From DAIQRJ01 sp963708795 (GTDB lineage: Bacteria; Actinomycetota; Actinomycetes; Propionibacteriales; DAIQRJ01), in the NCBI GenBank assembly GCA_963708795.1, contig CAVPUH010000002.1:1-64000 (forward strand): DNA of 64,000 nucleotides. Direction: 5' to 3'. Made by a program: the position numbers and the translations under genes. Numbering within the stretch: position 1 is the stretch's first letter; each line of letters starts with the position of its first letter. Positions 44,714 through 56,300 of the stretch are shown here, in pieces. The notes under the pieces were generated by a model that was not told the origin of the DNA, ran no database searches, and worked only from the letters and a program-made list of their open reading frames with translations.

Positions 44714-45838
44714 ATGACCCCCTCCCCTACACTTGAGCCGGCCTTCGGCGATCCTGCGCGACGCGGCCGGAGAGGCAACGGGGGTGACGTCGTGAGTCCC
44801 GCGCTGTCACCATCACGGCGCACGTTCCTGAAGGCCGCCGTCGGTGCCGCCGGGCTCCTCGCCATTCCGACCGCCACCATCGTCACGCAGGCGACGTCTT
44901 CCCGCGACGCCCTGGTGCCGGGCACTTACCGCCCCGACGCGACGACCACCGGCGTGGTAGCGGGTTCGGCCCTCACCGTCGTCACGAACCACACCCCGGT
45001 CAGCAACACGGTCTACACCAACCTGGACGTGCGGAACGCCGTGGTGCCCGGGCCGACGGTCAGCAACGTCACCTACAAGAACTGCTACTTCCGTGGTGGC
45101 ACGACCGCTCCGCGGAGTACGAGCTCGCTGTACGCGATGTTCCGGCCCCACGGCGCCGGATTCACCTTCATCGACTGCACGTTCAGGCCGCAACTCCCGA
45201 GCTACCTCTGGGTCGGGTTGCAGGGCTACGGATTCACGCTGCGGCGGTGCGACATCAGTCGGGTCGTCGACCAGGTCCAGGTGTTCAACCCCAACAACGG
45301 ACCAGGTGGGGCGGCTGACAACAGCCTCCGGAACGGTCCGTGCAACGTCGTCATCGAGGCCTGCTTCTTCCACGACTCGGCCTATTTCCGTCCGGGCGTC
45401 GACCCCTCGCCGAACGGATCCCACAGCGACGACGTGCAATGGCAGGGCGGGACCGGCCTCGTCGTCCGCGGCAGCTACTTCACCGGCCAGCTCGCGCCCG
45501 AGTACCGGCCGAACTACGTCGGAGGGACGACGGGGAACAGCGCGATGATGATCAAGCCGGACGTCGGCAACATCGCGAATGCGCTCATCACGAAGAACTG
45601 GTTCGGCGGCGGCTCGGTCACCATAAACGTGGCGGATGCACCGGCGAAGGGGCGATACATCACCGATCTGGGACAGATCACGTACAACCGATTCTATCGG
45701 GATCAGTTCTACTCACCGAACGCCCTCTTGATCACGGCGAGCTTGACGAGCACGCATCGGTCGATTCCGGTGGTGACCACGGGAAATGTGTACGACGTCA
45801 ACAGTGTTTCCGTCCCGCTACTGCTCAAATACGCCTGA
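44714..45838 (+). CDS. Tat-exported right-handed beta-helix protein
   Basis: A 374-residue protein from the ATG at 44714 (a GTG at 44792 would give 348 residues and keep the signal). The signal has the twin-arginine pattern SRRTFLKAAVGAAGLLAIPT, so it is exported folded. The mature part is beta-strand-rich with regularly spaced turns: YTNLDVRNAVVPGPTVSNVT, YKNCYFRGG, FTFIDCTFRP, FTLRRCDISRVVDQVQVFNP, VVIEACFFHDSAY and LVVRGSYFTGQLA. This is the ladder of a parallel beta-helix, as in polysaccharide lyases and related surface proteins. SHSDDVQWQGG is like the Asp-rich turn of pectate-lyase-type sites. No catalytic class can be assigned. It starts the block of secreted proteins. Confidence 0.75.
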   Translation: MTPSPTLEPAFGDPARRGRRGNGGDVVSPALSPSRRTFLKAAVGAAGLLAIPTATIVTQATSSRDALVPGTYRPDATTTGVVAGSALTVVTNHTPVSNTVYTNLDVRNAVVPGPTVSNVTYKNCYFRGGTTAPRSTSSLYAMFRPHGAGFTFIDCTFRPQLPSYLWVGLQGYGFTLRRCDISRVVDQVQVFNPNNGPGGAADNSLRNGPCNVVIEACFFHDSAYFRPGVDPSPNGSHSDDVQWQGGTGLVVRGSYFTGQLAPEYRPNYVGGTTGNSAMMIKPDVGNIANALITKNWFGGGSVTINVADAPAKGRYITDLGQITYNRFYRDQFYSPNALLITASLTSTHRSIPVVTTGNVYDVNSVSVPLLLKYA

Positions 45839-46262
45839 GCGGGGCCGCAGTGGTCACTTCGTGCGCTGCCGGCGCGTGCTTGGGAGGACTCGATCACACA
45901 CCGGACGATCACTCGCGTTCACAGTGGCTACTCCGGCCTGTCGGCCCGTCCAGCAGCCCCGGCCGACAAGTTCGCCGAAGCGGATCAACCAGCGGTACGC
46001 GCATCCGACGGCAGATGCTCATTGCTCAGGGCTCTGTGCGCCACCGGCCACGGCCGCCGGCGCGCACACGATCAACCGACGTGCGAGCGACGAACCTGAA
46101 CCGAGCGTCGACGTGGCCTGAGAGCGGGTTCCGCCCGTGTGCAGCCAGCTCTCAACACCGATGACCGCGTACGTCGGGAACGTACTGGGCCGACCTCAGC
46201 TAGTGTGCTCAAATCGAGATCCCATTTCGACAGCTCAAGCCACTGACCCCGGGGCGCCACAC
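45839..46262. other. 424-bp gene-free spacer
   Basis: I see no supported gene, RNA or repeat here. The open frames across it have no ribosome site and unlikely composition. A GTCGGGAAC ... TAGTGT arrangement near 46170-46210 could be part of a promoter for the RCC1-like gene, but the match is weak. Confidence 0.4.
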
Positions 46263-47780
46263 ATGATGATGAAAGCTGCCGTTCCTCGTTTCGGTGGCTG
46301 GGCTGTGGTCGCGCTCAGCGCTTGCTTGATGCTCGGGTCGTTCGCCCCGAGTGCGCGCGCAGACGTCGGGCTGGCGGCCGCCGAGGTGATACCCGGCCGC
46401 GTCGTCAGTTGGGGCGGCCCGGCGGACCTACAGGACGTCATGAAGCCACCCGCGGATCTGAACGACGCCGTGGCCATCGCCGCCAGCGACGCCCCCGGCA
46501 GTTACACCAGCCTGGCGCTCCGGGCCGACGGCACGGTTGTCGGGTGGGGGCTCAACCGCTATGGGGAAGCGAACGTGCCGGACGGACTTCACGACGTGGT
46601 GGCGATCGACACCGGAGCCGGGTTCGCCATGGCGCTGCGTGACGATGGCTCGGTGGCGACCTGGGGGTCTGACTACTCTGGCCAGCTTGACGTTCCGGCT
46701 GATCTCGGCCCGGTGACGGCTGTCGCGGCCGGCGGCTACTTCAGCTACCGCGGCATCGGTGTTCCGGACGGTGTGTGCGGTTACGCGCTCGGGCTGCGGC
46801 CCGATGGCACGGTGGTCCGCTGGGGCAGTGACCGGGAAGGCCTGGGCTGTGACCAGATCGATGCCCGGATGGATCCTCCCGACGGGCTGACCGATGTGGT
46901 GGCCATCTCCGCTGGCTCCCGCCAGGCCCTCGCCTTGCGCTCGGATCACACCGTGGTCGCCTGGGGCAGCGGCGTCGCCGGCGGTTTGGACGGCACGCCG
47001 CCGGGCGACTGGTCTGACGTCGTCGCCATATCAGCAGGATCGGGCAACAGCCTTGGACTGCGCTCCGACGGCACCGCGCTCGCCTACGGCATCTGGGGGG
47101 AAGCCGGGCCTCCGCGCGCGACGGATGTGGCAGCCGTCTCGGCCTCCAACATCGACCTGTTCTTGCACCTCGACACGACCATCTCCGCCTACCCCGCGTC
47201 GCCGGCCGGCCCGCCGACCTCGGCTGGTTTCCGCGCCGTCTCGGCGGGCGACAACTATGGCGTGGCTATCGAGGCCACGGACTCCTCCGAACCGCCGCCG
47301 GGCACCTGGGCCCCGGCCCTCGGCTCGGCCGACGTCCAGTCCTCCGTAGACTCCAACCCCCCGGGAACGGCCGAAGCCTTCACCTACACGGCCTCGCGGG
47401 ATGCATCAGCAGACACCTTCCATCTCTACCTTGACCAAGGAAACGACGCGAACCTCGTCGTCGCCGGCGTCTACGACGACGACGACGGTGAGCCGGGCAC
47501 ACTTCTCAGCACCGGCCGATCGAGGGCCCTCCGCGGCGGCGAATGGAACGCCATCCCTCTTGGCACACCGGTAGGGCTCGAGGCCGGAGAGCACTACTGG
47601 CTGACCCTGCTCGGCCCCAGCCATGTCGGACCCATCCGATTCCGCGACCTTCCCACCGGGACCGGCGAAGCCACGAGGATCAGCGCACAGGACAATCTCA
47701 CGGCCAGGTGCGGGCTGCCTCAGCGCTGGAGTAGCGGCGGAGCCTTCACCAACTCGCCAGCCTCGGCCTACCTGAGCTGA
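46263..47780 (+). CDS. secreted RCC1-like repeat protein
   Basis: A 505-residue protein from the first of three consecutive ATGs at 46263. A signal peptide (WAVVALSACLMLGSFAPSAR, ending ARA-D) is followed by about six RCC1-like blades: RVVSWGGPADLQDVMKPPAD, SLALRADGTVVGWGLNRYGE, MALRDDGSVATWGSDYSGQL, LGLRPDGTVVRWGSDREGLG, ALALRSDHTVVAWGSGVAGG and LGLRSDGTALAYGIWGEAG, i.e. a seven-bladed propeller or part of one. The C-terminal 130 residues are a separate beta-sandwich (TFHLYLDQGNDANLVVAGVY). RCC1-type propellers bind proteins or ligands; the role of secreted bacterial ones is unknown. Confidence 0.8.
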   Translation: MMMKAAVPRFGGWAVVALSACLMLGSFAPSARADVGLAAAEVIPGRVVSWGGPADLQDVMKPPADLNDAVAIAASDAPGSYTSLALRADGTVVGWGLNRYGEANVPDGLHDVVAIDTGAGFAMALRDDGSVATWGSDYSGQLDVPADLGPVTAVAAGGYFSYRGIGVPDGVCGYALGLRPDGTVVRWGSDREGLGCDQIDARMDPPDGLTDVVAISAGSRQALALRSDHTVVAWGSGVAGGLDGTPPGDWSDVVAISAGSGNSLGLRSDGTALAYGIWGEAGPPRATDVAAVSASNIDLFLHLDTTISAYPASPAGPPTSAGFRAVSAGDNYGVAIEATDSSEPPPGTWAPALGSADVQSSVDSNPPGTAEAFTYTASRDASADTFHLYLDQGNDANLVVAGVYDDDDGEPGTLLSTGRSRALRGGEWNAIPLGTPVGLEAGEHYWLTLLGPSHVGPIRFRDLPTGTGEATRISAQDNLTARCGLPQRWSSGGAFTNSPASAYLS

Positions 47781-47835
47781 CGGGAACTCGACCCGCGACC
47801 GAGATCCACGTTCGTAGCGTCGGTGCTGCAGGCTC

Positions 47836-47848
47836 CACCTGACAGGTG
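47836..47848. repeat. 13-bp perfect palindrome containing CTGACAGG
   Basis: CACCTG-A-CAGGTG lies 56 bp after the RCC1-like gene, in the otherwise gene-free stretch 47781-48130. The 10-mer CCTGACAGGT within it recurs at 56728-56737, on the other side of the DUF4082 genes. Meaning unknown. Confidence 0.35.
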
Positions 47849-48149
47849 ATGACGAGTGCGGTTCGACCATGGCGCGCTCAAGGCCGCACTGTTACTTCGG
47901 CTTGTCCGACCACACTGGCCGGCCGACTTGGACCGGATCCGGTGGCACCCTCATTTCGGGCATTGTCTCGAAATTTCGCCTGATCTGGCGACAGAATCTC
48001 TACGACATGCTTGACTGGCTGTAAGCAGGTCAGCGCATGGACGCCTGATGGATAACTCAGTGTCATCTTGGTTATCCATCACCGCGAACGGTCGCCAGAG
48101 GCGCCTTTTCGCAAGCCACCGGGGAGGTCTGATGCGTGGTGCCGTCATT

Positions 48150-48354
48150 CCTTGCCATCACGCCTCCAGCGGCAGCTACTCAGTAGACAACGGCCACTTC
48201 GCCACTGCGACCACCACCCTCGGGCCGCTGACCGCCGCGAAGAACGGCAGTGGCGACTCAAACGGTCTACCGCTACGGCGCGGGTCGCGTTTCCGACGAG
48301 CGACTACCACTCCAGCAACCATCGGTTGGACGCCGTCCTCACGACGCCCTGACA
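48150..48354 (+). pseudogene. decayed fragment of a DUF4082 domain
   Basis: Three short frames together spell the end of a DUF4082 domain. GSYSVDNGHFATATTTLGPL-TAAKNG lies at about 48168-48245, VYRYGAG at about 48265-48285, and FPTSDYHSSNHRLDAVLTTP with a stop at 48352-48354. They match the intact copies in the next gene (RYASNNNYFASAATTRGPLT, VYRYGA, GFPNASFQSSNYWVDVVF). The N-terminal half of the domain and any signal peptide are missing, and there are at least two frameshifts. It is a relic of an older tandem copy directly upstream of the larger gene. Confidence 0.75.
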
Positions 48355-48370
48355 TGAGGAGCACGGTCTG

Positions 48371-51300
48371 ATGGCCATTCGTCGTTCCCTCCTGGCTCAT
48401 CTGCCCCGATTCCGGGGGACAGCGCCGTTGCTGGTTCTCGCCGTAGCCAGCGCGCTACTGGTCGCCATACCCGCCCGCCCCGCGGCCGCGGCGACGTGCC
48501 CCTGCTCGATCTTCAGCGCTACTCAGACCCCCGGGAACCCCTCGGAGAACGACACCGATCCGGTCGAGCTGGGGGTGAAGTTCCGGGCAGACACGGACGG
48601 CGCCATCACGGCGATTCGCTTCTACAAGGGCACCGGCAACGGGGGCGCCCACACCGGGTCGTTGTGGGACAGCGCCGGCAAGCAGCTTTCGACGTCGCAT
48701 TCACCGGCGAGACCACAACCGGCTGGCAACAGGCGAACCTACCGTCACCCATCGCGGTCACGGCCGGCACTACCTACGTGGCCTCCTACTACGCACCAGT
48801 TGGGCGCTACGCCGCCGACGCAGGTGCCTTCGCCAACGCCGGCGTCGTCAACAGCCCGCTGACCGCGTTGCAGAACGGCACGGACGGCGGCAACGGCGTC
48901 TATCGCTACGGGGCGGGCGGCGGATTTCCCGACCAGCACCTACCAGAGCAGCAACTACTGGGTCGACGTGGTGTTCACCACCAGCGCCGTCGACACCACG
49001 AAGCCGACCGTAACCGATCGTCAGCCCGCCGCCGGAGCGACGAACGTCGCCGGTGACGACCGGCGTGTCCGCGACCTTCAGCGAGCCGGTGCAGCCGACG
49101 ACCGTCGCCCTGGTCGTGAGCAGTGCGGCCGGTGCGGTCGCCGGGACGTCGAACTACGACGCCGCCACGCGAATGCAGACCTTCACGCCCACCGCCAGCC
49201 TGGCCACCTCGACCACGCTACACCGTGAGTCTGAGCGGGACCAAGGACACCGCCGGGAACGCGATGGACCCGGTGAGCTGGACGTTCACCACCGCCGCTA
49301 CCGCCAGCGCCTGCCCCTGCAGGATCTGGGCGGATTCCGCCGTGCCGGGCACGCCGGCCACCAACGACTCGTCTGCAGTCGAGATCGGGGTCAAGTTCCG
49401 CGCCGACCGGGCGGGTTACATCACCGCGCTGCGGTTCTACAAGGGAGCGGGAAACACGGGCACTCATGTCGGCTCCCTGTGGAACCGCACCGGGACGACC
49501 CAACTGTCCACAGTCACCTTCACCGGGGAGACGGCCACCGGATGGCAACGCGCAACCCTTCCGCAAGCCGGTACCGGTTGCTGCCAACACCACCTACGTC
49601 GCCTCTTACTACGCACCAGTGGGCAGATACGCCTCCAACAACAACTACTTCGCCAGTGCGGCCACCACCCGCGGCCCGCTTACCGCGCTGAGAAACGGGA
49701 CGGACGGTTCCAACGGGGTCTACCGGTACGGCGCCACCGGGTTCCCCAATGCCAGCTTCCAGTCCAGCAATTACTGGGTCGATGTCGTCTTCGACACGAC
49801 GGCGACCGACACGACAGCTCCCACAGTCAGCTCCAAGTCACCGGCCGACGGGTCGAACGGGGTGCCGACCAGCAGTGCCGTGACGGCCGGCTTCTCCGAG
49901 CCCGTCGTCGCCTCGTCAGTGAGCATGGAGCTCCGGAATCCGAGTAACGCCGTGGTCCCCGGCGACCATGGGCTACGACTCCGCGAGCCAGACCGCGACC
50001 CTGACGCCCAGCGCGACGCTGGCCACGTCGACCGCCTACACAGCGACCGTGAGCGGAGCGAAGGACCCCGCGGGCAACACCATGGCCCCGGTCACGTGGT
50101 CGTTCACCACGGCGGCACCGCCGCCGCCCCCGCCAGACCAGGGACCGGGTGGCCCGATCGCCGTCGTGACGTCAGCAGCAGCAACCCCTACTCGACGTAC
50201 CTCACCGAGATTCTGCGGACCGAAGGCCTCAACGAGTTCGCCACCATCGACGTCAGCACCCTGTCCGCGGCGAAGCTCGCACCGTACGACACCGTCGTCC
50301 TCGGCGATGTGACGGTCACCGCTGCGCAGACCACAGACCTGACGCACCTGGGTCAACGGCCGGCGGCAATCTGATCGCGATGCGACCAGGCGGACCGCTG
50401 TCCGGCGCTGCTGGGCATCACTGCGGCGACCGGCACGACCAGCGACGCCTACCTCAAGGTCGACACGACCACCGCGCCCGGTGCGGGTATCACACCCCAG
50501 ACACATCCAGTACCACGGCGTCGCGGACCGATACACCCTGTCCGGACCGCCCGTGCCGTCGCTACCATCTATCCGAACGCGACCACGGCTACCGACCAAC
50601 CCCGCCGTCACACTGCAGCGAGCGTCGGCCCGAACGGCGGCGAGGCGGCGGCGTTCACCTTCGACCTGCGCGAAGTCAGTCGCCCTCACCCGGCAGGGCA
50701 ACCCGGCCTGGGCCGGCACCGAGCGCGACAGCCAAGACCCGATCCGCTCCGACGACATGTATCTTCGGCGGTTCGGCGACGGACTGGGTCGACCTCAGCC
50801 AAGGTCGCCGTCCCGCAGGCCGACGAGCAGCAGCGGCTGCTGACCAACCTCATCCAGGTGATGAACCGGGACAAGAAGCCGCTGCCGCGTTTCTGGTACT
50901 TCCCCCGCAACCTCAAGGCAGTGGTGATCGCCACCGGCGACGACCACGGCAACAACGGCACCGCGGGCCGGTTCGACCAGTACCTGGCCAACAGTCCCGG
51001 CGGGTTGTTCGGTGGCGGACTGGACCTGCTCGCGCTTCAGCTCGTACCTGTATCCGTCGACCCCACTCTCGAACTGCGGCCGCCGCAAGCTACGTCGCGC
51101 AGGGCTTCGAGGTCGGCGTGCACGAGACCACCAACTGCGGCAACTTCACCCCGGCGTCGCTGCGGAACGTGTACGCCAACGACATCGGCGGCGTGGAAGG
51201 CCCGCTTCACCAGCCTGCCGAACCCGGTGAGCAACCGGACGCACTGCATCGTGTTCAGCGACTGGGCGTCGCAGCCCAAGACGGAGCTGGCCAACGGGAT

Positions 51301-52933
51301 GCGGATGGACGGCAACTACTACTACTGGCCCGACACCTGGATCCGAGACCGCCCGGGCTTCATGACCGGCTCGGGGATGCCGATGCGGTTCACCGACACC
51401 GACGGCAGCATGATCGACACCTACCAGGCGGCGACGCCAGATGACCGACGAGTCGGGGCAGACCTACCCGTTCACCCCCAACACGCTGCTGGACAACGCG
51501 ACCGGCACCGCTGGGGTACTACGGCGCCTTCAACGCCAACATGCACACCGACAGCGTCGACCGACGTTCGAGGAGCGACGAGCTGCTCTCCTCGGCTCAG
51601 GCGCACGGGCGTGCCCCTCGTCAGCGGCAAGCAGCTGGTCGACCTGGCTCGACGGACGCAACGCCTCGTCGTTCAGCCAACGTGAGCTGGAGCGGCGAAC
51701 ACGCTGAGCTTCGGGATCGCGGTCGGCGCGGGTGCCACCGGCCTGACCGGCATGCTGCCCACGGCCGGACCGAACGGCACCCAGCTGTCGACGATCTGTC
51801 TCGCAGCGGCACGGCGGTCACGTTCACCACGAGCACCGTCAAGGGTCTGGAGTACGCCTCGTTCGCCGCCGCCAGCGGCACCTACACCGCGACCTACGCC
51901 GCGACCGGAGCACTCCGCTATCGCGCAGCCAGCCGACGCGGTGACCACCCAGGTCAAGGCCGCCGAGCAAGCCGCGGTGACGTGGGAGCACCACCGAGCC
52001 GACGACCAGCGAGGTCGCGATCGGGACAACTCCTCGGCGCTCTGACTCACCAAGCACAAGCTGGGAGACGCCAGTCGCGCAGCACCGGGTCGACCCTCGA
52101 CGGTCTGAAAAAGGGGACGACGTACTACTACCGGATCACCTCGCGGGACACGACCGGCCAGACGGTGCTCTACCCCGCCGCGACTGCGGCACCGGCCACG
52201 TTCACCACGTCGGCTGGCGGACACGACCAAGCGCCACGCTTTCCGATCCGGGAGTCATCGTGCTGACCGGCGGGTCCGCGACGGTGAGCTGGACGACGCA
52301 ATGAGCCGTCCGACTCGAGGGTCCGGTTCGGACGAACGGCCGACCAGTTGGACGGCGAGCTGTTCGACCCGGCGCTGGTGACCGACCACACGTTGACGCT
52401 GACTGGCCTGGTGCCGAACCGCACGTACTGGATGCAACGCGACCTCCACCGATCGCGTCGGGGAACGCCACCACCGAGCACGGACGTTCAGGTTCATCAC
52501 CCTCGGATCGGGTGTCGTGGAGCAGACGACCGCCTCCTTCCGCCGAGGGACCACCACGGGCGACGCCGGTCGTGGACGCCGGGACAGGGTTCGGTCACGC
52601 TGTCCGGTAAGAGCGCAGGGCGCAGCGGAACCTTCGTCTCCGGTGTCGCTGGACGCCCAGGCCATGGTCGACTGGGACCGTGTCGCGTGGCGAGCCAAGG
52701 TCCCGTCCGGGACCACGCTGACGGTCAGCGGCCGAATCGGGAGCACGGTCGTCCCGGACGGTAGTTGGTCTGCGTGGCGGACCGTCACCTCAGGGGCTCG
52801 AGTCAGGGGCAGCTCCCGCTACGTCCAGTACCGGCTCCAGCTGAGCGCCAGCGGCTCGGCTTCGCCCGCCCTGTTCGCCATCGGGGCCAGCCACAACGGA
52901 ATTCCCATCGCGGTCGAGGCGGAGGGACGATAG
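48371..52933 (+). pseudogene. giant secreted DUF4082/Ig-like/deacetylase-like protein gene, broken by many frameshifts
   Basis: The ATG at 48371 starts a signal peptide (LLVLAVASALLVAIPARPAA) followed by, across changing frames: DUF4082 no. 1 (ATQTPGNPSENDTDPVELGV ... VASYYAPVGRYAADAGAFAN), an Ig-like SbsA-type domain (VTTGVSATFSEPVQPTTVAL), DUF4082 no. 2 (49.3-49.8 kb), a second Ig-like domain (VPTSSAVTAGFSEPVVASSV), a large catalytic-looking region with KAVVIATGDDHGNNGTAGRF and FEVGVHETTNCGNFTP (deacetylase-like, 50.9-51.2 kb), and FN3-like domains with a C-terminal sandwich to 52933. I count at least a dozen single-base insertions or deletions, for example near 48695, 48935, 49050, 49215, 49565, 49965, 50165 and 50345, more densely after 50.4 kb. 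No full-length product is possible as written. Codon character is preserved between breaks. Confidence 0.8.
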
Positions 52934-53336
52934 AGGCCGAGCGTCGCCGCCCCCGCATTCGAGCCATCCGTTCGGGCACGAAGTCGCCCAGCCGTCCGGA
53001 CTGAACGGCTGCGTTCCAGGTCGTGCTCGACGCCCACACACTGACGGTCACCGTCCCGAGTGCAACGTCAATCATCTACTGGCCGCTGTGCCCACAACTA
53101 CCGCTGACCCGCCACGAATTCGGGAGCATTGAAGGTCGATGACCCGACCGGCTCCCTGACTACTGCGTGTGGTCGAACTACTCCCATGTGCTGATTCCCC
53201 TCACATCCTGTAGGCCCTATGTTCAGGCTGGCAGGCGCCGTCTCGGCTGCGGAGGTGTGGTCCATGTTCGTATTCTCCGCTTGCCGGAAGGGCCGCACGA
53301 GGGGGCGCCGCCGAGCGGGGTTCCAGGGGGAACCGG
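52934..53336. other. 403-bp spacer with no supported gene
   Basis: No supported gene is present. A short open stretch at about 53008-53140 reads FQVVLDAHTLTVTVPSATSI and looks coding-like, so it may be another relic of a beta-sandwich protein, but it is too short to classify. The end of the spacer carries the ribosome site (GGGGG) of the next gene. Confidence 0.35.
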
Positions 53337-56300
53337 ATGAAGTCGCACGCACGTGTCCTTTTCTTGTTCGTCGTGAGCGCCGCACTGGCGTTGGTGGGGC
53401 TGGTCGCCGGACCGCCACAACCCGCTGCGGCTGCCGGGCTGGCACTGGATGCCTCGACCCCCGCGGTCGTCAAGAAGGCGGGCACCACGCTGACCACGGC
53501 CAGCTTCACACCGCCGGCGGGTTCGGTACTGGTGATCTCCGCCCAGTCGAACGGGAACAGCGACGTCAAGTCCATCTCCGTCAGCGACAACCTCAGTTCC
53601 CACCTGACGTACACGCAGGCGCAGGTCAAGGGCAACACCACGAACGACGTCTACGCCAAGCTCTACTGGGCGCCGGTCACGACCTCCCGTGCGATGACCG
53701 TCACTGCCACGATCGGCGGGAACAGCGGCGACTACGGGATGCTCTCGGTGCTCGTCTTCACCGGCGCGAACACAGCCGCGCCCATCGGCGCCTCCGGCGG
53801 AGGCCGCGGAGCGACCGGGGCGATCAGCGACACCTACACCTCGACGGCAGCCGGCTCCTGGGGCTGGCTCGCCACCGGGGACTGGGCGCAGAAGGGCGTG
53901 CCGAACGTGCCTTCCACCGAGACGGTGCAGGCCTCCTACAACGTGTCGGGTGAGGACACGTTCGCGCTCATCAAGCAGAACGCCACCACGGCCGACCGCG
54001 GGGACGTCGGTCACGATGTCCACGACGTCGCCGACGTCCGGTGCGCGGATGACCCACATCTACTTCGAGGTCGTGCCGGCCACCGCCCAGGGGCCCGCCG
54101 CCCCGAAGATCACGTCGCTGACGGCTTCACCCGCGTCCATTCCGTCGGGTAGCTCGTCCACGCTCTCCTGGGCGGTCACCGGGAGCCCCACGCCGACGCT
54201 CACCATCGACAACGGCGTCGGGGACGTGAGCGGCCTGACCTCGAAGGCGGTCAGCCCGACCCAGACGACCACCTACACCCTGACCGCCACCAACAGCCAG
54301 GGGACGGTGTCGGCCACCACCACCGTGACCGTGACGGCGGCGGACACCACGAAGCCGTCCAAACCCGCCGGGCTGACGGCGACCGCGGTGTCCAGCTCGC
54401 AGATCAACCTGTCGTGGACCGCCTCGACCGACAACGTGGGCGTCACCGGCTATCGGATCTACCGGGGTGGAACCCAGGTGGGCACGTCGACCTCGACGAG
54501 CTACTCGGACGGCGGCCTGGCCGCGAGCACGGCGTACTCGTACACCGTGGCCGCCAACGACGCCGCCGGGAACGTCTCGGACCAGTCCACCGCCGCATCC
54601 GCGACGACGCCGGCGGCAACGTCGACCGGCCCCGAGCCGGCCGGCTGGTACGCGGGCGACATCCACGTGCATCGCAGCTGCGGGGGCACCGCCGAATCGG
54701 TGAGCAGCATCAAGCAGAAGATGGACGACGAGGACCTGCGGTTCATCGCGCTGCTCGCGGACTGCGGGAACGGCGAGGTGCAGAACCCGACCACCGACCT
54801 GCCCCTGGTCAACGGCCAGGACGCGTCCATCTCGACGGCCAACCGGACCGTTCACTGGGACAGCGAATGGCACTGGGACGCCACGTACACGCAGTACGCA
54901 CACCAGGCCCTTGGGGGGCACTTGGTCAACCTGGGTGAGACCAGCGCACAGCAGGTCTGGGACGAGATGCCCTCCACGGTCATCAACAAGGTCCACGGGC
55001 AGGGCGGGATCTCCGGGTTCGCCCACATGCAGTACTTGCCCAGCGGCATCCCGGGCAGCCTCGACTGCTGCACCCCGATCGAGTACCCGGTCGAGGTGGC
55101 GCTGGGGTCGGCAGACTTCATCTCCGAGGACGTGACCGACACCGGTGACACGGCGATCGAGGCGTACTACAAGCTGCTCAACACCGGCTTCCGGCCCGGC
55201 TTCGCCGCGGGTACCGACTACCCCTGCGGGAACAGCGTGATCGGGTCGAGGCTGACCTACTCGAACCTGGGTAACGGGGCCGTCACCTACCGGAACTGGA
55301 TCAACTCGATCAAGTCCGGTAAGACGGTGATCTCACGCAACGGCCACAACGAGTTCCTCAACCTGACTGTGAACGGCTCAGCCGGGCCGGGTGACGAGGT
55401 GAAGCTCGCCAGCGCGGGCACCGTGCCCGTGACGGTCACCTGGACGGCCAAGGCGAACTACACGGGGCAGCTCCAGTTGGTGCAGAACGGCCAGGTCATC
55501 GCCAGCAAGTCCGCCACGGTCACGGCCGGCTCCCCGGTCACCTTGACGGCCAACGTCGACTTCGCCAAGAGCGGCTGGGTGGCCGCCCGACGGATGAACT
55601 CCAATGGTCAGGACCACCAGGTGCACACGGCCGCGGCGTTCGTCCTCGTCAACGACGCGCCCATCCGGGTCAGCGCCGACGACGCCCAGTTCTACATCGA
55701 CTGGATGGACAACCTGCTGACCAAGACCTCACCCGGCGGGGAGTGGAACAAGTACTTCCCGACCGAGCTCGCCGCAGCCCAGGCCCGGTACCAGCAGGCG
55801 AAGGCGGTGTTCCAGCAGCGCAAGGCGGAGGCCTCGGGGCCCGCCGCCCCGGTGGTCTCCTCCTTCACGGCGTCGCCAGGAACGATCATCCAGGGTCAGT
55901 CCGCGACTCTCTCGTGGGCGACCACCGGGAACCCGGCGCCGACCCTCACGATCGACAACGGGGTCGGAGACGTCTCCAGCCGCTCGTCGATCACCGTCTC
56001 GCCGACGCAGACCACCACCTACACCCTGACGGCGACGAACAGTCTGGGGACGGTCACCAAGACGGCCACTGTCACCGTGTCCACCTCTCAGAACGTGCCT
56101 CAGTCGATCTTCACGACGCAGACGCCGGCGACCTCGACGACGGACGGTGTCGACTACGAGCTGGGGACGAGATTCACCTCCACGTCGGCTGGGCAGATCA
56201 CCGCTATCCGCTTCTACAAGACGGCCAACGAGAGCGGCACGCACACCGGCCGGATCTGGAGCGCGTCGGGTCAGCAGCTGGCGTCGGTGGTGTTCACGGG

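Noticed and set aside
45786..46121. A 111-codon frame between the beta-helix and RCC1-like genes
   Set aside because: It starts inside the preceding gene, has no ribosome site, and its composition is not protein-like.
50036..50758. A minus-strand frame of 240 codons in the broken DUF4082 gene
   Set aside because: The plus-strand frames there match domain sequences; the antisense frame has no recognisable motif.
48371..52933. Programmed ribosomal frameshifting to express the DUF4082 protein
   Set aside because: Too many shifts, in both directions, at sites with no common slippery motif.
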